Shown: positions 51,572-62,597 of the stretch, in pieces
Layout: each line of letters starts with the position of its first letter
Numbering within the stretch: the stretch's first letter is position 1
Source of the DNA: Macrolepiota albuminosa
Lineage: Eukaryota > Basidiomycota > Agaricomycetes > Agaricales > Agaricaceae
Direction of reading: 5' to 3'
Assembly (NCBI GenBank): GCA_027475525.1
Contig: JAMWFC010000049.1
Location: 931,297 to 995,296, forward strand
Length of the DNA: 64,000 nt
Translations under genes and position numbers: made by a program
The notes under the pieces: generated by a model
What the model saw: the letters and a program-made list of their open reading frames with translations, nothing else
Told to the model about the DNA's origin: nothing
The model's database searches: none

Positions 51572-52657
51572 ATGTCATCTGACTCCGACCCTATGACCAC
51601 AACCGCACCAGAGGATGCAGTCAGCATTCTCCAAAGCGGGATCACTTCCATCCTTGATGCAATCAATCATCTTATCCCCACTTGGGGTGCCACCGCCGCC
51701 AACCTTGATGTTACCGCTCAATCAGTCAATCAGCTTGCCATAGCTACTGCGCAGTCTGTTGATGCTACTACAAACAACATTGCCGCCATTACAAATTGCC
51801 CTCAGCCTCATATCAACGTGGCAGTGAATCCGAGGACCGTTCCTCTCCCAGACGAATTTAAGGGTTCCAAAGACAAGGCAGCCTATTTTTTGCGTGCCTG
51901 CAACCAGTATTTCGCTCAAGCAGAGGTTTTAAGAGATCACGTGAAAATAGCGACGGCATTAGCACTGATGAAAGAGGATAAAGCAAGCAAATGGGCGGAG
52001 AATCAGTTGGAGCTCATCCAAGACGAAAGAGATGGGGCACTCACAACCTGGACGTTATTCCAAGCCGCTTTCCGAGACTATTTCGGAGATCGAACTCCTC
52101 AAGAAACTGCCGCCACCAAGATTCAGACTCTCGTTATGGGGGACAGAGCAGCAGACGAGTATAATACCGAATTCGACAACCTCAAACATGACACGAGGTG
52201 GAACGAAGCAGCGCTGCTTGACCGCTACAAGTTGGGCCTGGAGAAAAACCTGCTTATGAAAATCTATCAGTGTGACCCCCTCCCCAGGACTCTGCAGGAA
52301 TGGCAGGACAAGGCGGACTTACTAGATCGACAGTGGAGGCAGTCAAAGATCACGGCAGGAAGGGCGGAGGAAGAAAGGCGTGGTACAAAGAATTCAAACA
52401 AACATTTCAGTGTTCCGCAAACTCCGACAGCACCAGTTAAAAATACAACTCAACCAAATACCGCCGCAGACCCGAATGCGATGGACGTAGATGGGACTCG
52501 TAAACGCGGACCTCTCACGTGTTATAACTGCGGGAAGGTGGGTCACATTGCACGGAATTGTCGCTCGCCCAAGGTCATTAAAGTGGTAGAAGTAGGGGAA
52601 ATGACTGATGAGATGAAGAAGGCAGTAGCAGCTCAGCTACACGAGCAGGGTTTTTAG
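51572..52657 (+). CDS. Element E Gag
   Basis: 361 codons from ATG 51572 (MSSDSDPMTTTAPEDAVS). Capsid-like core with KGSKDKAAYFLRACNQYFAQ and LQEWQDKADLLDRQWRQSK; then DPNAMDVDGTRKRG and the CCHC knuckle CYNCGKVGHIARNC. Ends EQGF-TAG at 52655-52657. Intact, unlike pol. A 530-bp leader precedes it. Confidence 0.93.
   Translation: MSSDSDPMTTTAPEDAVSILQSGITSILDAINHLIPTWGATAANLDVTAQSVNQLAIATAQSVDATTNNIAAITNCPQPHINVAVNPRTVPLPDEFKGSKDKAAYFLRACNQYFAQAEVLRDHVKIATALALMKEDKASKWAENQLELIQDERDGALTTWTLFQAAFRDYFGDRTPQETAATKIQTLVMGDRAADEYNTEFDNLKHDTRWNEAALLDRYKLGLEKNLLMKIYQCDPLPRTLQEWQDKADLLDRQWRQSKITAGRAEEERRGTKNSNKHFSVPQTPTAPVKNTTQPNTAADPNAMDVDGTRKRGPLTCYNCGKVGHIARNCRSPKVIKVVEVGEMTDEMKKAVAAQLHEQGF
52648..52654 (+). 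promoter_or_regulatory. -1 ribosomal frameshift site of element E
   Basis: G GGT TTT directly before the gag stop (CAG GGT TTT TAG). A -1 slip leads to TTA GAC AGC..., open into the protease frame, which has no ATG until 52678. Same heptamer as in element D. Confidence 0.78.
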
Positions 52658-55600
52658 ACAGCCCGTCATGTGGCCAAATGACTGGGCAAGATTGTGATTC
52701 CAAAATAAATTCCATTTCTCCTGTACCGATCAATAAAGGACATTTCATATTTAAGGAATCAGAGGCTACACAACAACAATCTATGACCATAAACACTACT
52801 CAAAAAACCTCAACCTTAGTCAACATAGAATTGCGCCGGTTAGACAATCATGAAACACTGACAGTAGAGGGGCTTCTGGACTCGGGAGCCACTAACATGT
52901 TTATTCACAAAGAATTTGCTCGGAAACATAAACTACCTGTTCAAAAGTTGCCACGCGCCATTCCAGTTTTTAATGTGGACGGATCAAAGAACAAAAATGG
53001 GTCAATAACAGAATTCGTACCTTTAAAAATGAGATATAAGAATCATTCCGAGAAGGTTTACTTTTATGTAGCAAATATAGGAAGATCAGATGTCATAATC
53101 GGGCACAATTGGCTAGAGAAGCATAACCCCGAAATAAACTGGGAGATGGGAGAAATAAGTTTCAGCCGGTGTCCAAGTTCTTGCGGAAGAGGAAGAATCG
53201 ACAGGCTAAAAAGGGAAGCCAAAACGAGAGAGCGTAAGAAAAAGGAACGAAAGCAAACAATGAAAGAGGAAATAGTGAACGAAAAGGGAATGGAACACGA
53301 AAAGACAAAGAAGTTCAGATGGCTAAAAGAAGGTCATCAGTACATACGATTTTTTAACCCTGATGTAGGGGTTTTTGACAGCCTTTTCTTTGAGAAAAGT
53401 CACATGCCAGCATCAGCAGTATTAAGGATCAATGCAACGACAAATATTTCCCAGCGGATCGCACAAAAGGAGAAAGAGCGGGAGCGGAAAAAGACTATGA
53501 GAGAAATGATTCCCGAACAATACTATGAACCGTATAAAGTAGTGTTTGAAAAAGAAGGGTTTGATAACTTACCTCCACGGAGACCGTGGGACCACGCAAT
53601 CGACTTATTACCCGGAACGGCACCCAATAAAGCGGCAAAGGTTTATCCAATCAGTCCTCAAGAACAAAAGGAACTTGATCAGTTTTTGGAAGAAAATCTT
53701 AAAAGCGGACGTATACGCAAGTCGAAGTCACCATGGGGATCAGGATTTTTCTTTGTAAGGAAAAAGGATGGAAAACTGAGACCAGTCCAAAACTATTGAA
53801 AACTAAATGCGGTAACGGTGAAAAATGCCTATCCACTGCCGTTAATTTCAGAGATCATCAATAAGTTACGGCACGCACGTGTATTTTCTAAGATAGATGT
53901 AAGATGGGGGTTTAACAATATCCGAATCAAAGAAGGGGATGAACATAAAGCCCCATTTTTGACCAATCGGGGGCTATTCGAACCGACCGTGATGTTCTTC
54001 GGACTTTGCAACTCACCAGCTACCTTCCAAACGATGATGGACAACCTGCTTAAAGATTTAATACTCCGCAGCGTCGTAATGGTATACATGGATGACATTT
54101 TAATATATACCAAAACTCTCGCGGAACATCGGAAAGTGGTTCTTGAAGTCTTGGAAATCTTAGAAAGGAATAAACTTTACTTGAAACCTGAAAAATGCGA
54201 ATTCGAAAAACCTAAAATAGAATATCTTGGAGTAATTATCGGAGAAGGAAAAGTAGAAATGGATCCTGCTAAGTTAGCTGCAATTAGCGAGTAGCCAGCT
54301 CCAAGGACAGTCAAGAAAACACAATCTTTTCTTGGATTCTGCAATTTCTATCGAAAATTCATCAAAAGTTTTCAGTTGCTCAACCTCTGTATCGACTTAC
54401 GAGAAAAAACCAAGGATTTCGATGGACAACCGAATGCGGTCATTTGTTTCATTCCCTTAAGACTAAATTAACCTCTTCCCCTGTCTTAGCCCTTGCTAGT
54501 GATGACGAGCCCTTTAAAATTGAAGCCGATGCATCGGACTACGCCTCGGGAGCCGTGTTATCACAAAAGCAGAACGGTGAATGGCACCCTGTCGCATACT
54601 ATTCAAAGGGATTTTCTGCAACGGAAAGAAATTACAAAATACACGATAAGGAAATGTTAGCCATCATCAGAGCACTGGAGGAATGGCGTCACCTCGTGCA
54701 GGGTAGCCGTCATACAATTGAAGTTTGGACGGATCACAAAAATCTAGAATACTTCCTAACAGCGCGTAAATTGAATTGACGGCAAGCACGCTGGTCTGGT
54801 TTCCTTGCAGACTATGATTACATACTCAGGCACAAACCGGGGAAAAGCATGCTGAAACCTGATTCCTTATCTCGAAGACCGGATCATAAGAAAGGGGTAG
54901 AGAATGACAACAGAGACATTACCTTGATTTCAGCTGAGCACATATCGGCGTTACTCATCGAGAGCGCGGTAACAATGGCGACAGAAGGGGATAAGATAAT
55001 AGAAACCTTAAAAAAGAAAGATCAAGTACCAATTAATGAAAAGGACAAGTTCACGAAATGGGAACAAAAAGATGGACTTACTTTCCGAGACGGATTGATA
55101 GTGATAAAGGACGAGGAAGTAAAGAGACATATTTTAGAACTTTATCATGACTCGACTACTGCAGGACATCCAGGAAGGTTTAAGACAAAGGAACTTATAA
55201 CTCGAAACTACTGGTGGTCCAAGATGACGGAATATATCAACAAATATGTCGACGGGTGCAGAAAATGTCAGCAAACAAAGATTTTTCCCCAAAAACCACG
55301 AGGCTTACTGTCACCCAACGAAATTCCGGAGTTCCCCTTTCAAATAATCTCGACTGATTTCATCACAGGGTTACCCGTTTCGATGGGATACAACGCCATA
55401 ATGATAGTAGTCGACCGTTTTAGTAAACGCATTTTTGCAATCCCTTGTAATAAAGAAATTGACTCAGAAGGCGCGGCGCTCTTATTTAGGGATCACGTAT
55501 GGCGTCACGAGGGTCTACCCTACACCGTCATTAGCGATAGGGGATCACAATTTGCTTCCGCCTTCACGAAGAAACTTTACACTTTATTGGGAATATCACG

Positions 55601-56493
55601 CAATATCTCGACGGCTTACCACCCACAAACTGATGGACAGACGGAACGCATAAATCAGGAAATTGAATGATATCTTAGACTATTTGTAAACTATCACATG
55701 GATGATTGGGCTACTTGGTTACCCCTTGCCAAATTCTGTTACAATAACCGAGCCTCAAGCGCTACCGGAAAGTCCCCTTTTTTCATAAACAAAGGGCGAG
55801 AAGTTAACACAGGACTTGACCCGACCCCTACATCTAGAAACACAGAATCAGCGGAAGAGTTTGCCTCGCGAATGAAGGAAGTACGGGAGGAAACCAAAGC
55901 CGCGCTAAATGGAGCAGCGGAAGACATGAAACGTTTCTATGATCGACATTATCAACCGGAAGAATATCGGGGACAAAGTCTGGCTCAACGCCGAACACAT
56001 TTTCACAGGGAGGCCAAAGAAGAAACTCGATTGGAAACACCTCGGTCCATTTCCTATTACGAAAAAACATTCTTCCCATGCGTACGAACTTAAATTGCCC
56101 AAATCTTGGCGCATGCATCCAACGTTTAATGTGACAAAACTTCGCCGATATACGGGAGACAACTTTGACCGCCCCATTCCTCGCGTGACGCTAAATGTTA
56201 GGGGAGAAAACTGGGAACCTTCAGTCATTCTCGACTCACGACTTAAAAATAACAAACTAGAATATTTACTCAGGTGGAAGGATCAGGCGACGTCGAGAGA
56301 TACATGGGAGCTCGAAACACGTGTTAATGCCGAATGCCCAGATCTAATTACCGACTTTCATCGATCAAACCCGGCCGCTGCACGACGAATCTCATTGACG
56401 GACTACAATAGCCTTACATTCGTACCCATTCCAGCCCCTTTAACTGACGTACTTCTAAGCTCATCCGGAGTACTCGCCTTGAAAGGAGGGTAA
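52654..56493 (+). pseudogene. Element E Pol with chromodomain, four stops and two frameshifts
   Basis: Protease GLLDSGATNMF and [34 protein letters not shown] and [13 protein letters not shown]; RNase H EADASDYASGAVLSQ; integrase HDSTTAGHPGRF...CRKCQQTK, STDFITGLPVS, SDRGSQFAS and QTDGQTERIN; C-terminal chromodomain-like LEYLLRWKDQATSRDTWELE. Disabling changes: TGA 53797-53799 (Arg expected before [14 protein letters not shown]), TAG 54292-54294 (Trp expected), a frameshift near 54370, TGA 54777-54779 and TGA 55668-55670 (Arg plausible), a frameshift near 55965. Ends GVLALKGG-TAA overlapping the polypurine tract. Confidence 0.93.
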
Positions 56494-56812
56494 TGTCATG
56501 ATTAAGCATAAGTTGATTTATTTATTTATTTATTTTATTTTATTTTACGGTTATACACCCTATTTTGAACTCCTTTTCATTCTCGAAACATTCTCGAAGT
56601 TCCGGTCTCATAAGTATCCACAATTATCGTCATTTTCTCCTGTAACTTACTTATCACGCTATTGTTCGGACTCCTGAAGTTATCACAAGGATGGTAGGAC
56701 TTAGCTTATGATTATTAGAAGTAGAGTATAAAAGCCCATGTATTCGATAGCAAATTCTCACTTCGTTGCTGTTGGTTTTTCTCAGATTTAATTATTAAGT
56801 CAGTTCCTGACA
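56494..56812 (+). repeat. 3' LTR of element E
   Basis: 319 bp; one substitution relative to the 5' LTR (CTCGAAG here, CTCAAAG there). Confidence 0.97.
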
Positions 56813-56817
56813 ATTTC
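56813..56817 (+). repeat. Target site duplication of element E (right)
   Basis: ATTTC, followed by ACGTG as at the empty site. Confidence 0.97.
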
Positions 56818-56854
56818 ACGTGATCAACAAAAAATCCCATTTGTTGACGAGGAG

Positions 56855-57201
56855 ATGGGCAGAACACGGGCCAAAAAGAAGGCAGTGTCAAAAGCTACAG
56901 ATCCTCCAATCCTCCATACTTCTTCCCAGGATGGTCCGACTGTGCGTGCTCTTCTTGAGAAAGCTCAATCTCTCATAGTCCGATGTGACTATGATCTTGC
57001 TTTGCGGTTTATTCGACGAATACAAGAACAGGCACCATCCAATGCAGAGGGAAGGAAATGCCAGGTGTGGCACTGCTGGAGACAGGAGAGATTAGCCAAG
57101 CACGAGAGGCGAGTTAATCGTTCGTGACACTATCTATTTTGAACTTGTGTCTACCTTGCAGGCATTTCTGTCTCTACTACCACCCAATCCAGATGCACCA
57201 T
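56855..57201 (+). pseudogene. Acl4-like TPR gene, copy 2, truncated
   Basis: First exon and the start of the second exon only. Differs from copy 1 at a few CpG sites (Val for Ala, Arg for Gln, Arg for Trp, Gly for Arg) and shares its frameshift near the end of exon 1. At 57201 the duplication ends and unrelated sequence follows, so most of the gene is missing. Element E lies 42 bp upstream of the ATG. Confidence 0.7.
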
Positions 57202-58712
57202 GATGAACACCATTCTGTATCTCGGCCTGTGATATAGGTGAGGATCAGTGAATGAGGCAAATCATGACACACCGTCGTGTATCGAATGCAAATACTAAGA
57301 AGAACCGGTACGCAAGTTTGCAAACCAAACATCGTGCATGTGGACAACAAATCTATCTCAATCCCAGGCCCACTATCCAACCCCCAGCTGAGACACCGCA
57401 ATACGCATCAAAATCTGCCAGGATCGACGGAAAAACTGAACGGATGCGACCTGCTACAGATGCGTAAAGGCCAGGTAGTTCAAACCGATTGCAGAGACGC
57501 AAGAGTGAATCGACAGTGTCCGCTCCCAGAGGGGAACAGCTCATGAAGGCACTACACTAGTGAGCAAATTACGCAAAAAGCGGTAACAACACATACCTAT
57601 CAAGACCATAGAGTGCCTTGAACAAAATCACAAAATCAATCCACTAGATAATGGCAGAGTAATATATCACTGATCTGTCATCACAGCAAAACCCATAATA
57701 TATCCAGGACTGTTGCTCACAGTCAAGGCTAATGTATGGTCGAGCTGTAGTCTCACATGGACTCTGGACATTTCACACGGTACCCTTGGTGACGTCCTAA
57801 TACCTGTCCTGGCTACTATGCACAGCGTCGAGCAGTATTTGTGCGCCTCAGTGGGCGCGCATGCCGACTTTCCTAAACAAACCTGGATTTTATGACGATC
57901 TCAGGCACCATCTGTCAAACCATCTATCAAAATCCAAACCGTCCGTTCCCATGTGGCTATAATGTTGTTGTGATCGGTTGTGATCGTGCAATGTCAGTTC
58001 TTCTTGTCACTGGGTGCAGAGAATGATATTCTTTGCCAAAACAATGTAAAAACACTGCAACAATAATCCAATTAATTTCAGAATTTTATCTGGATATTTC
58101 TGGTAAAAATATAGAAAAAATATTGTAACCAAACTTTGGATGATACTTCATCTGATGCTTTCAAATGCATTGGAGAGGACTATATTGGTCATTCTTGAGC
58201 CTAAGGACCAGAGTAAACCTCCTGTGGCAATGTGTTTCCTTATTCTTTCAAGTTCAGTTAAAATATTTTTTCTATAGTTTTGACAGAAATATACAAATAA
58301 AATTCTCAGATTACTTGGATTAATTTTACTGTGTTTTTACATTATTTTGCAAAAGAATATCATTTCCTGCATCCAGTGTGTGTCAATTCATGTTGTTGAG
58401 AAGGATGTACAATACAGAAAAAACATAGAACTTCAGAGAAACATAGAACTTGTTTGTTCTAAAAACATCTGCAATTGATAGATGTTGTGATCAAATGAAT
58501 CGAAATTCAATGCTTTTCATGTTTTCTCGAAATTGTGAAGAAAAAAACATATGCAATTGACAAAAAACATAGATGTCATTGTGATCAGCTGTGATTGGTT
58601 GTGATATTGGTTCTTGTGCCAATTTACTCAAACATAGAACTTTCAATTCATTTGTTTCTGCAGAAAAAGACATGTGTGATTGATGGAAAACAGAAAACAT
58701 CGACCATAATTG
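57202..58712. other. No recognised gene; AT-rich repeats
   Basis: Mixed sequence to about 57960, then AT-rich, CpG-poor DNA with recurring words (ACATAGAACTT, AAACATAGA, TTGTGATCGGTTGTGAT). It looks like decayed non-coding transposon sequence flanking the KDZ element; no ends were identified. Confidence 0.45.
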
Positions 58713-61700
58713 CTATCTAAGATCAACAGAAGAGTGCTCCACATAATACTGGTCTCCTGTCGGTGCCCTGATACCCGTTGTGAGCTGAGAGCTCAAACCA
58801 GACCATCTGTTCTCACACACTATTTTTAGCTGACTTTGGACCATCATTTGTCGTTCTGCATATGCTCGCAAGCCCAAGGCAGTGTGTATATCAACATGAG
58901 GGTAGTTTTTCATGGCACAGGCTTTCCACTTGCTTTTTTGATGAGCAAAATATGCAATAACTCTCCGCATCTCCTCATCAAGAAGGAGACACTCCTCTTG
59001 CCAACAATGCGCTCAAGCCCGTGCCTTGCACCATTCAATACAAAGAGCTAAAGATAAGCTATTAGCTCACCAGGAACACAACAAATTCAAGAACATACCT
59101 TCTTGGTTTCCATGTCCCTCCATAACAACAGCCCCTTCTGATGATTTCCAGATCCAGCTGACACTTCGGGACCCCTCTGAACGTGTATCCTCATTTGTGG
59201 TAATGCCCACAAGATCAATACTGGTGAGCTCCTGAAGTACATTTTCCTATCCAGTTTTCTTCAGTGGTGCTGCAAGACTGACAAGAGCAGCATGGATATC
59301 TCTGTATTTCTCAGCCCCGTGTTGAATGCGCTGCAAAACAGAGAGGAGCAGGGCATGGCTACATGTATGCATCCTTTGTCCCTGAACATGCACATCCTTG
59401 GATTTGTACAACTGGAAATGCAGTAGGATAGCACTCCAAATGTCATGGAGGGTTTCATGTGCCTGGGCATAGCGTAGTTGCCACTTGATATCCTGTAGTT
59501 TTCTATCACAAAAGGCCATTCCCACCATGCTCGAAGGAAGATCAAGCTTGATGTCAGCTGTGGCCACATGTTGAAGTCCAAGTTGGTCTTCACGTAGCTG
59601 AAGGATGGTGGCCAGAGGCATGTATAATACTTGTATTCCCATCCACACTTCAATTTTACAAAAGAGATGATTACTTTGTTCAATAACCTTTGATCGTTGA
59701 AGAGCTGTAGAATGTGGCCCCAAATCTTTAATTTCAATGGAAAGAAGTTGTCTAAAAAGTCAAAGTCAAAATCAATAGAGTCGTCATGAGTTAAAATCGT
59801 ACTGATGACCCTCCAGCTCTAATCCCTGTGCAATGAGGCAATCAGGTGGTACATCCTCATGAACAACCTCATGGATGTTGGAGGTGAGATCTTCATGAAG
59901 CCGTGCTTCATCCTCACGAGCTAACTCTAGGTGAACTGCATTCTTGGTGATCTCTATATATTGATGTCGTGAGATATCCAGTGCATAACAAATGACAAAT
60001 GCATGGAGGACAATAATGACTTACTTTTGATAGTTGCTTCAAAGGGATTTGGTGGACTCTCCCCATCATGCTCCCCCACATGCTGAGCCTTCTCCCATGC
60101 TTGTACCATCATTGTACAGTGCACAACATCTTCTTCAGGAAGCACAGTGTCAAATTCCTGAAAAGCAATGACATGCTCTTCACACTGTGTGATTGCTTGA
60201 TGGGCCTTTCAAAGGAAAGTTGAAGCTGTGATTGGAACAAAAATCAGAATTGGAGTCCTTGCATAGACATAAGTACATACACATAGATATAATTTTTTGC
60301 CAATTGTAATCTCCAAAATGATCATCAAATGTATCATGCCTCGATCCTGGACCCATTTTCTTGGTACTATTGGCTACTGCATTGATGGCAGCCCAACCAC
60401 GTTCAGGAGCCTCCCCATCAGTCCAGCCAACATCAGGAGAAAAGTTGAATGAATAGTTAACTTGGCACTTTTGGATGTGTGCATTGAGATGAAACTTTGG
60501 AACAAAAAATCTTTCAAAAAACAATGAGATGCGGCACACCATCACAAGGCAAAGACATGGTTACCTTAGTTGGTGGTCAGTGAAAGGGTTGAGTAAACCA
60601 AACTGGCTGCCATAAATCCCACAGTGCTTTTGCAAATCTCGGCTCCACTGACAGCCAATATCATATAAGACAATAAGGTTTGTTGGCAAATTCTGTGCAA
60701 CACTTGACCAAAAGAAGAAATCCATATTAACATACCTGCTGAGAATTTAGCAATCTGCCTTTTGTGTTAATGAAGAACATACTGTTCTTCTTTCTGAAGA
60801 TCCCCTATAAATAGAGGGTGTTTCATGTTGTGACAAGCACATTCTACCTTTCCTACTCCACTTGCAGCAATCCCTTTTTCACCTCTAGCGCTTGCAGATT
60901 TGATGGCATCATGGTTGTTGCAGGTGCTAATATCATTGGAAATATGTGGAAGAAATTCTTGAAGATATTCTTTGAAGTTGGTGTCTTTGACAAAATAAGC
61001 ATATCCGTGATTTAGGCCAGGATCCTTTTTCTCACTGGAGGTAATGAGGCATTTTAAGCAAAAATTGGCATTGATCCCTACAAAGAGTGCATACAGCCAT
61101 CTGAGTAAGACCTCAGCCATGCATAAATGATGCCAAAGGAAAGATTTATGCTTTGTGAGAAGGAGCCAACCTCCAATCCACAGAAAGATTGATATCAGGT
61201 TGTGGACATGCTGGGCACAGGATTGCACACTCTCCAGCATGGGTACCTTTAACTCCAGTTGGATCATTATCACAACCAGAACATTTCAACACCTTTAAAT
61301 GATGCCATTCCCAAATTATCCTCAAAAATGGTCCTATTTGAGTGCTTCAGAAACTAGTTCTAAGTGTAGATAGAAATGCTCACCAGTAAATCAAGTGTAC
61401 CAGTATTATCAGTTATATAGACAATAGTTTGATAATATATATTCAAATGCTGACACCTTCAACATGAAACTGAGTAGTTGAAAATAATGGAGTAATTGAA
61501 ACGTAGCTGCTGTCTTTGGATAGACTGTTGTAGCAGGGAAGAGACACATGCAAAGTAGCTGGACATGCTGCAGATCAACATGAGCATAGTCGCAGAAGAG
61601 TACATCGACAAGATGCAATCCATTGATATGAAGAATCACAAAGTTGCAGACTAAAATGCCATTTGGACATACATCCCCATCAGGATGGCCAAGAGATATA

Positions 61701-61980
61701 AGAAGACCAAGTGCCTTCAAGCTGGTACCAATAAAGACACTGCTATCCTATGTCTGCCCAAACAATGTCAAAACAGAACAGCAGAAAAACTAGATGCGCT
61801 TACCTCAATACGATAAAAAGCCAAAAAGCAGTGTTCAATAATAACACACTGACGACATTTAAAACAAGAATTGGCACAGTCAAAGCACTGGTACAAGTAG
61901 TCATCACAGATTGTATGTGTATGGTCAGCAAGACATATGGTGCAATAAAAGAGTGCTTCTCCAGGCCCTTCTAGTTGGAG
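58713..61980 (-). pseudogene. KDZ-type transposase with cysteine cluster, degenerate
   Basis: Minus strand, several frames. N-terminal cysteine cluster around 61830-61960 (CTICLADHTHTICDD, QCFDCANSCFKCRQC, FYRIE). Then LISLGHPDG, HVQLLCMCLFPATTVYPKTA and FQLLSFMLKVSAFEY (61409-61720); GINANFCLKCL, EKKDPGLNHGYAYFV and STCNNHDAIKSASARGEKG (60780-61100); VLYDIGCQWSRDLQKHCGIY (about 60620-60680); FVPKFHLNAHIQKCQVNYSF and DGEAPERGWAAINAVANSTK (60330-60500); HDGESPPNPFEATIKS (60030-60080); DLPSSMVGM, YKSKDVHVQGQRMHT (59380-59560); GLRAYAERQMMVQS (58830). These match the KDZ (Kyakuja-Dileera-Zisupton) family abundant in basidiomycetes, a cut-and-paste DNA transposase. Frame changes and CpG loss indicate an inactive copy. 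Confidence 0.82.
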
Positions 61981-62057
61981 GAGCTCATATCATCTTGCCA
62001 AAGATTCAGTGGATTGTCCTACCATGATGTGACAATTAGCTATAACTCTGGTTGATC

Positions 62058-62231
62058 TGTAATCTGAGTTACAAGTTAGAACTATCTTGTGTGAATCACA
62101 CAAGTGCTAAATCAGACCGCAGTATCGGATTTGACTAGTACTTAGAGTGAAAACAAGATGTTGGCTTATGTAAGACTCTACTGTATAATTATAGCGTCGT
62201 TGACGCTAATACTATGTATGACTCCGTTACA
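62058..62231 (-). repeat. 3' LTR of element B
   Basis: 174 bp on the minus strand, TGTAACGGAGTC...AGATTACA. It is preceded on the same strand by the purine tract GGGGGGTA (62232-62239), as expected for a 3' LTR. Homologous to the truncated LTR at 27553-27702. Confidence 0.75.
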
Positions 62232-62597
62232 TACCCCCCAATGAGACTGAATACTCAGTCTTAGGAAGGAAGTTGGAGCGAGATGTAGGATGCACAATAG
62301 TGCATACTCTCAATGAATACACGCGTATTGCGTGGCTGCCAGACGTTAGCAGTTGTTCGCAGCATAGATGCATCATCTAGACCCACTGGAAGTCAGTCCT
62401 TATCAGACAAGGGTGCACGTTGCGCCAGCAGTAGATGCAGGATAAATATGTATATACTAAAATAAAAAAAACAAAAATTAAGAGTGACCCCGCCTCTGAG
62501 TCTGCTGTATCTACACGCAACTCTGGAGTGCGTATCAGCTGAAATGGTTTGAGTGAATGACTCGGAGGTACCTACACAACAAAATATTAACATGGGT
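62232..62597 (-). other. Element B region between extra ORF and 3' LTR
   Basis: 366 bp without a gene; ends in the polypurine tract at the LTR edge. Confidence 0.6.

Larger units (their letters stand above)
50723..56812 (+). mobile_element. Complete, recently inserted Ty3/gypsy chromovirus (element E)
   Basis: 6,090 bp with 319-bp LTRs, TG...CA ends and direct repeat ATTTC on both sides. PBS just inside the 5' LTR, polypurine tract GAAAGGAGGGTAA (56481-56493) directly before the 3' LTR. The LTRs differ at one position (A 50825, G 56596), which is a CpG transition. Gag is intact, whereas pol has four stops and two frameshifts. Confidence 0.97.
49395..57201. repeat. Segmental duplication, copy 2 (occupied by element E)
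   Basis: Same block as 244-1955, with element E plus a duplicated ATTTC inserted in the 121-bp divergent intergenic region. Its right edge at 57201 cuts the TPR gene soon after its first intron. Its left side continues into the native end of the minus-strand gene. Confidence 0.95.
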
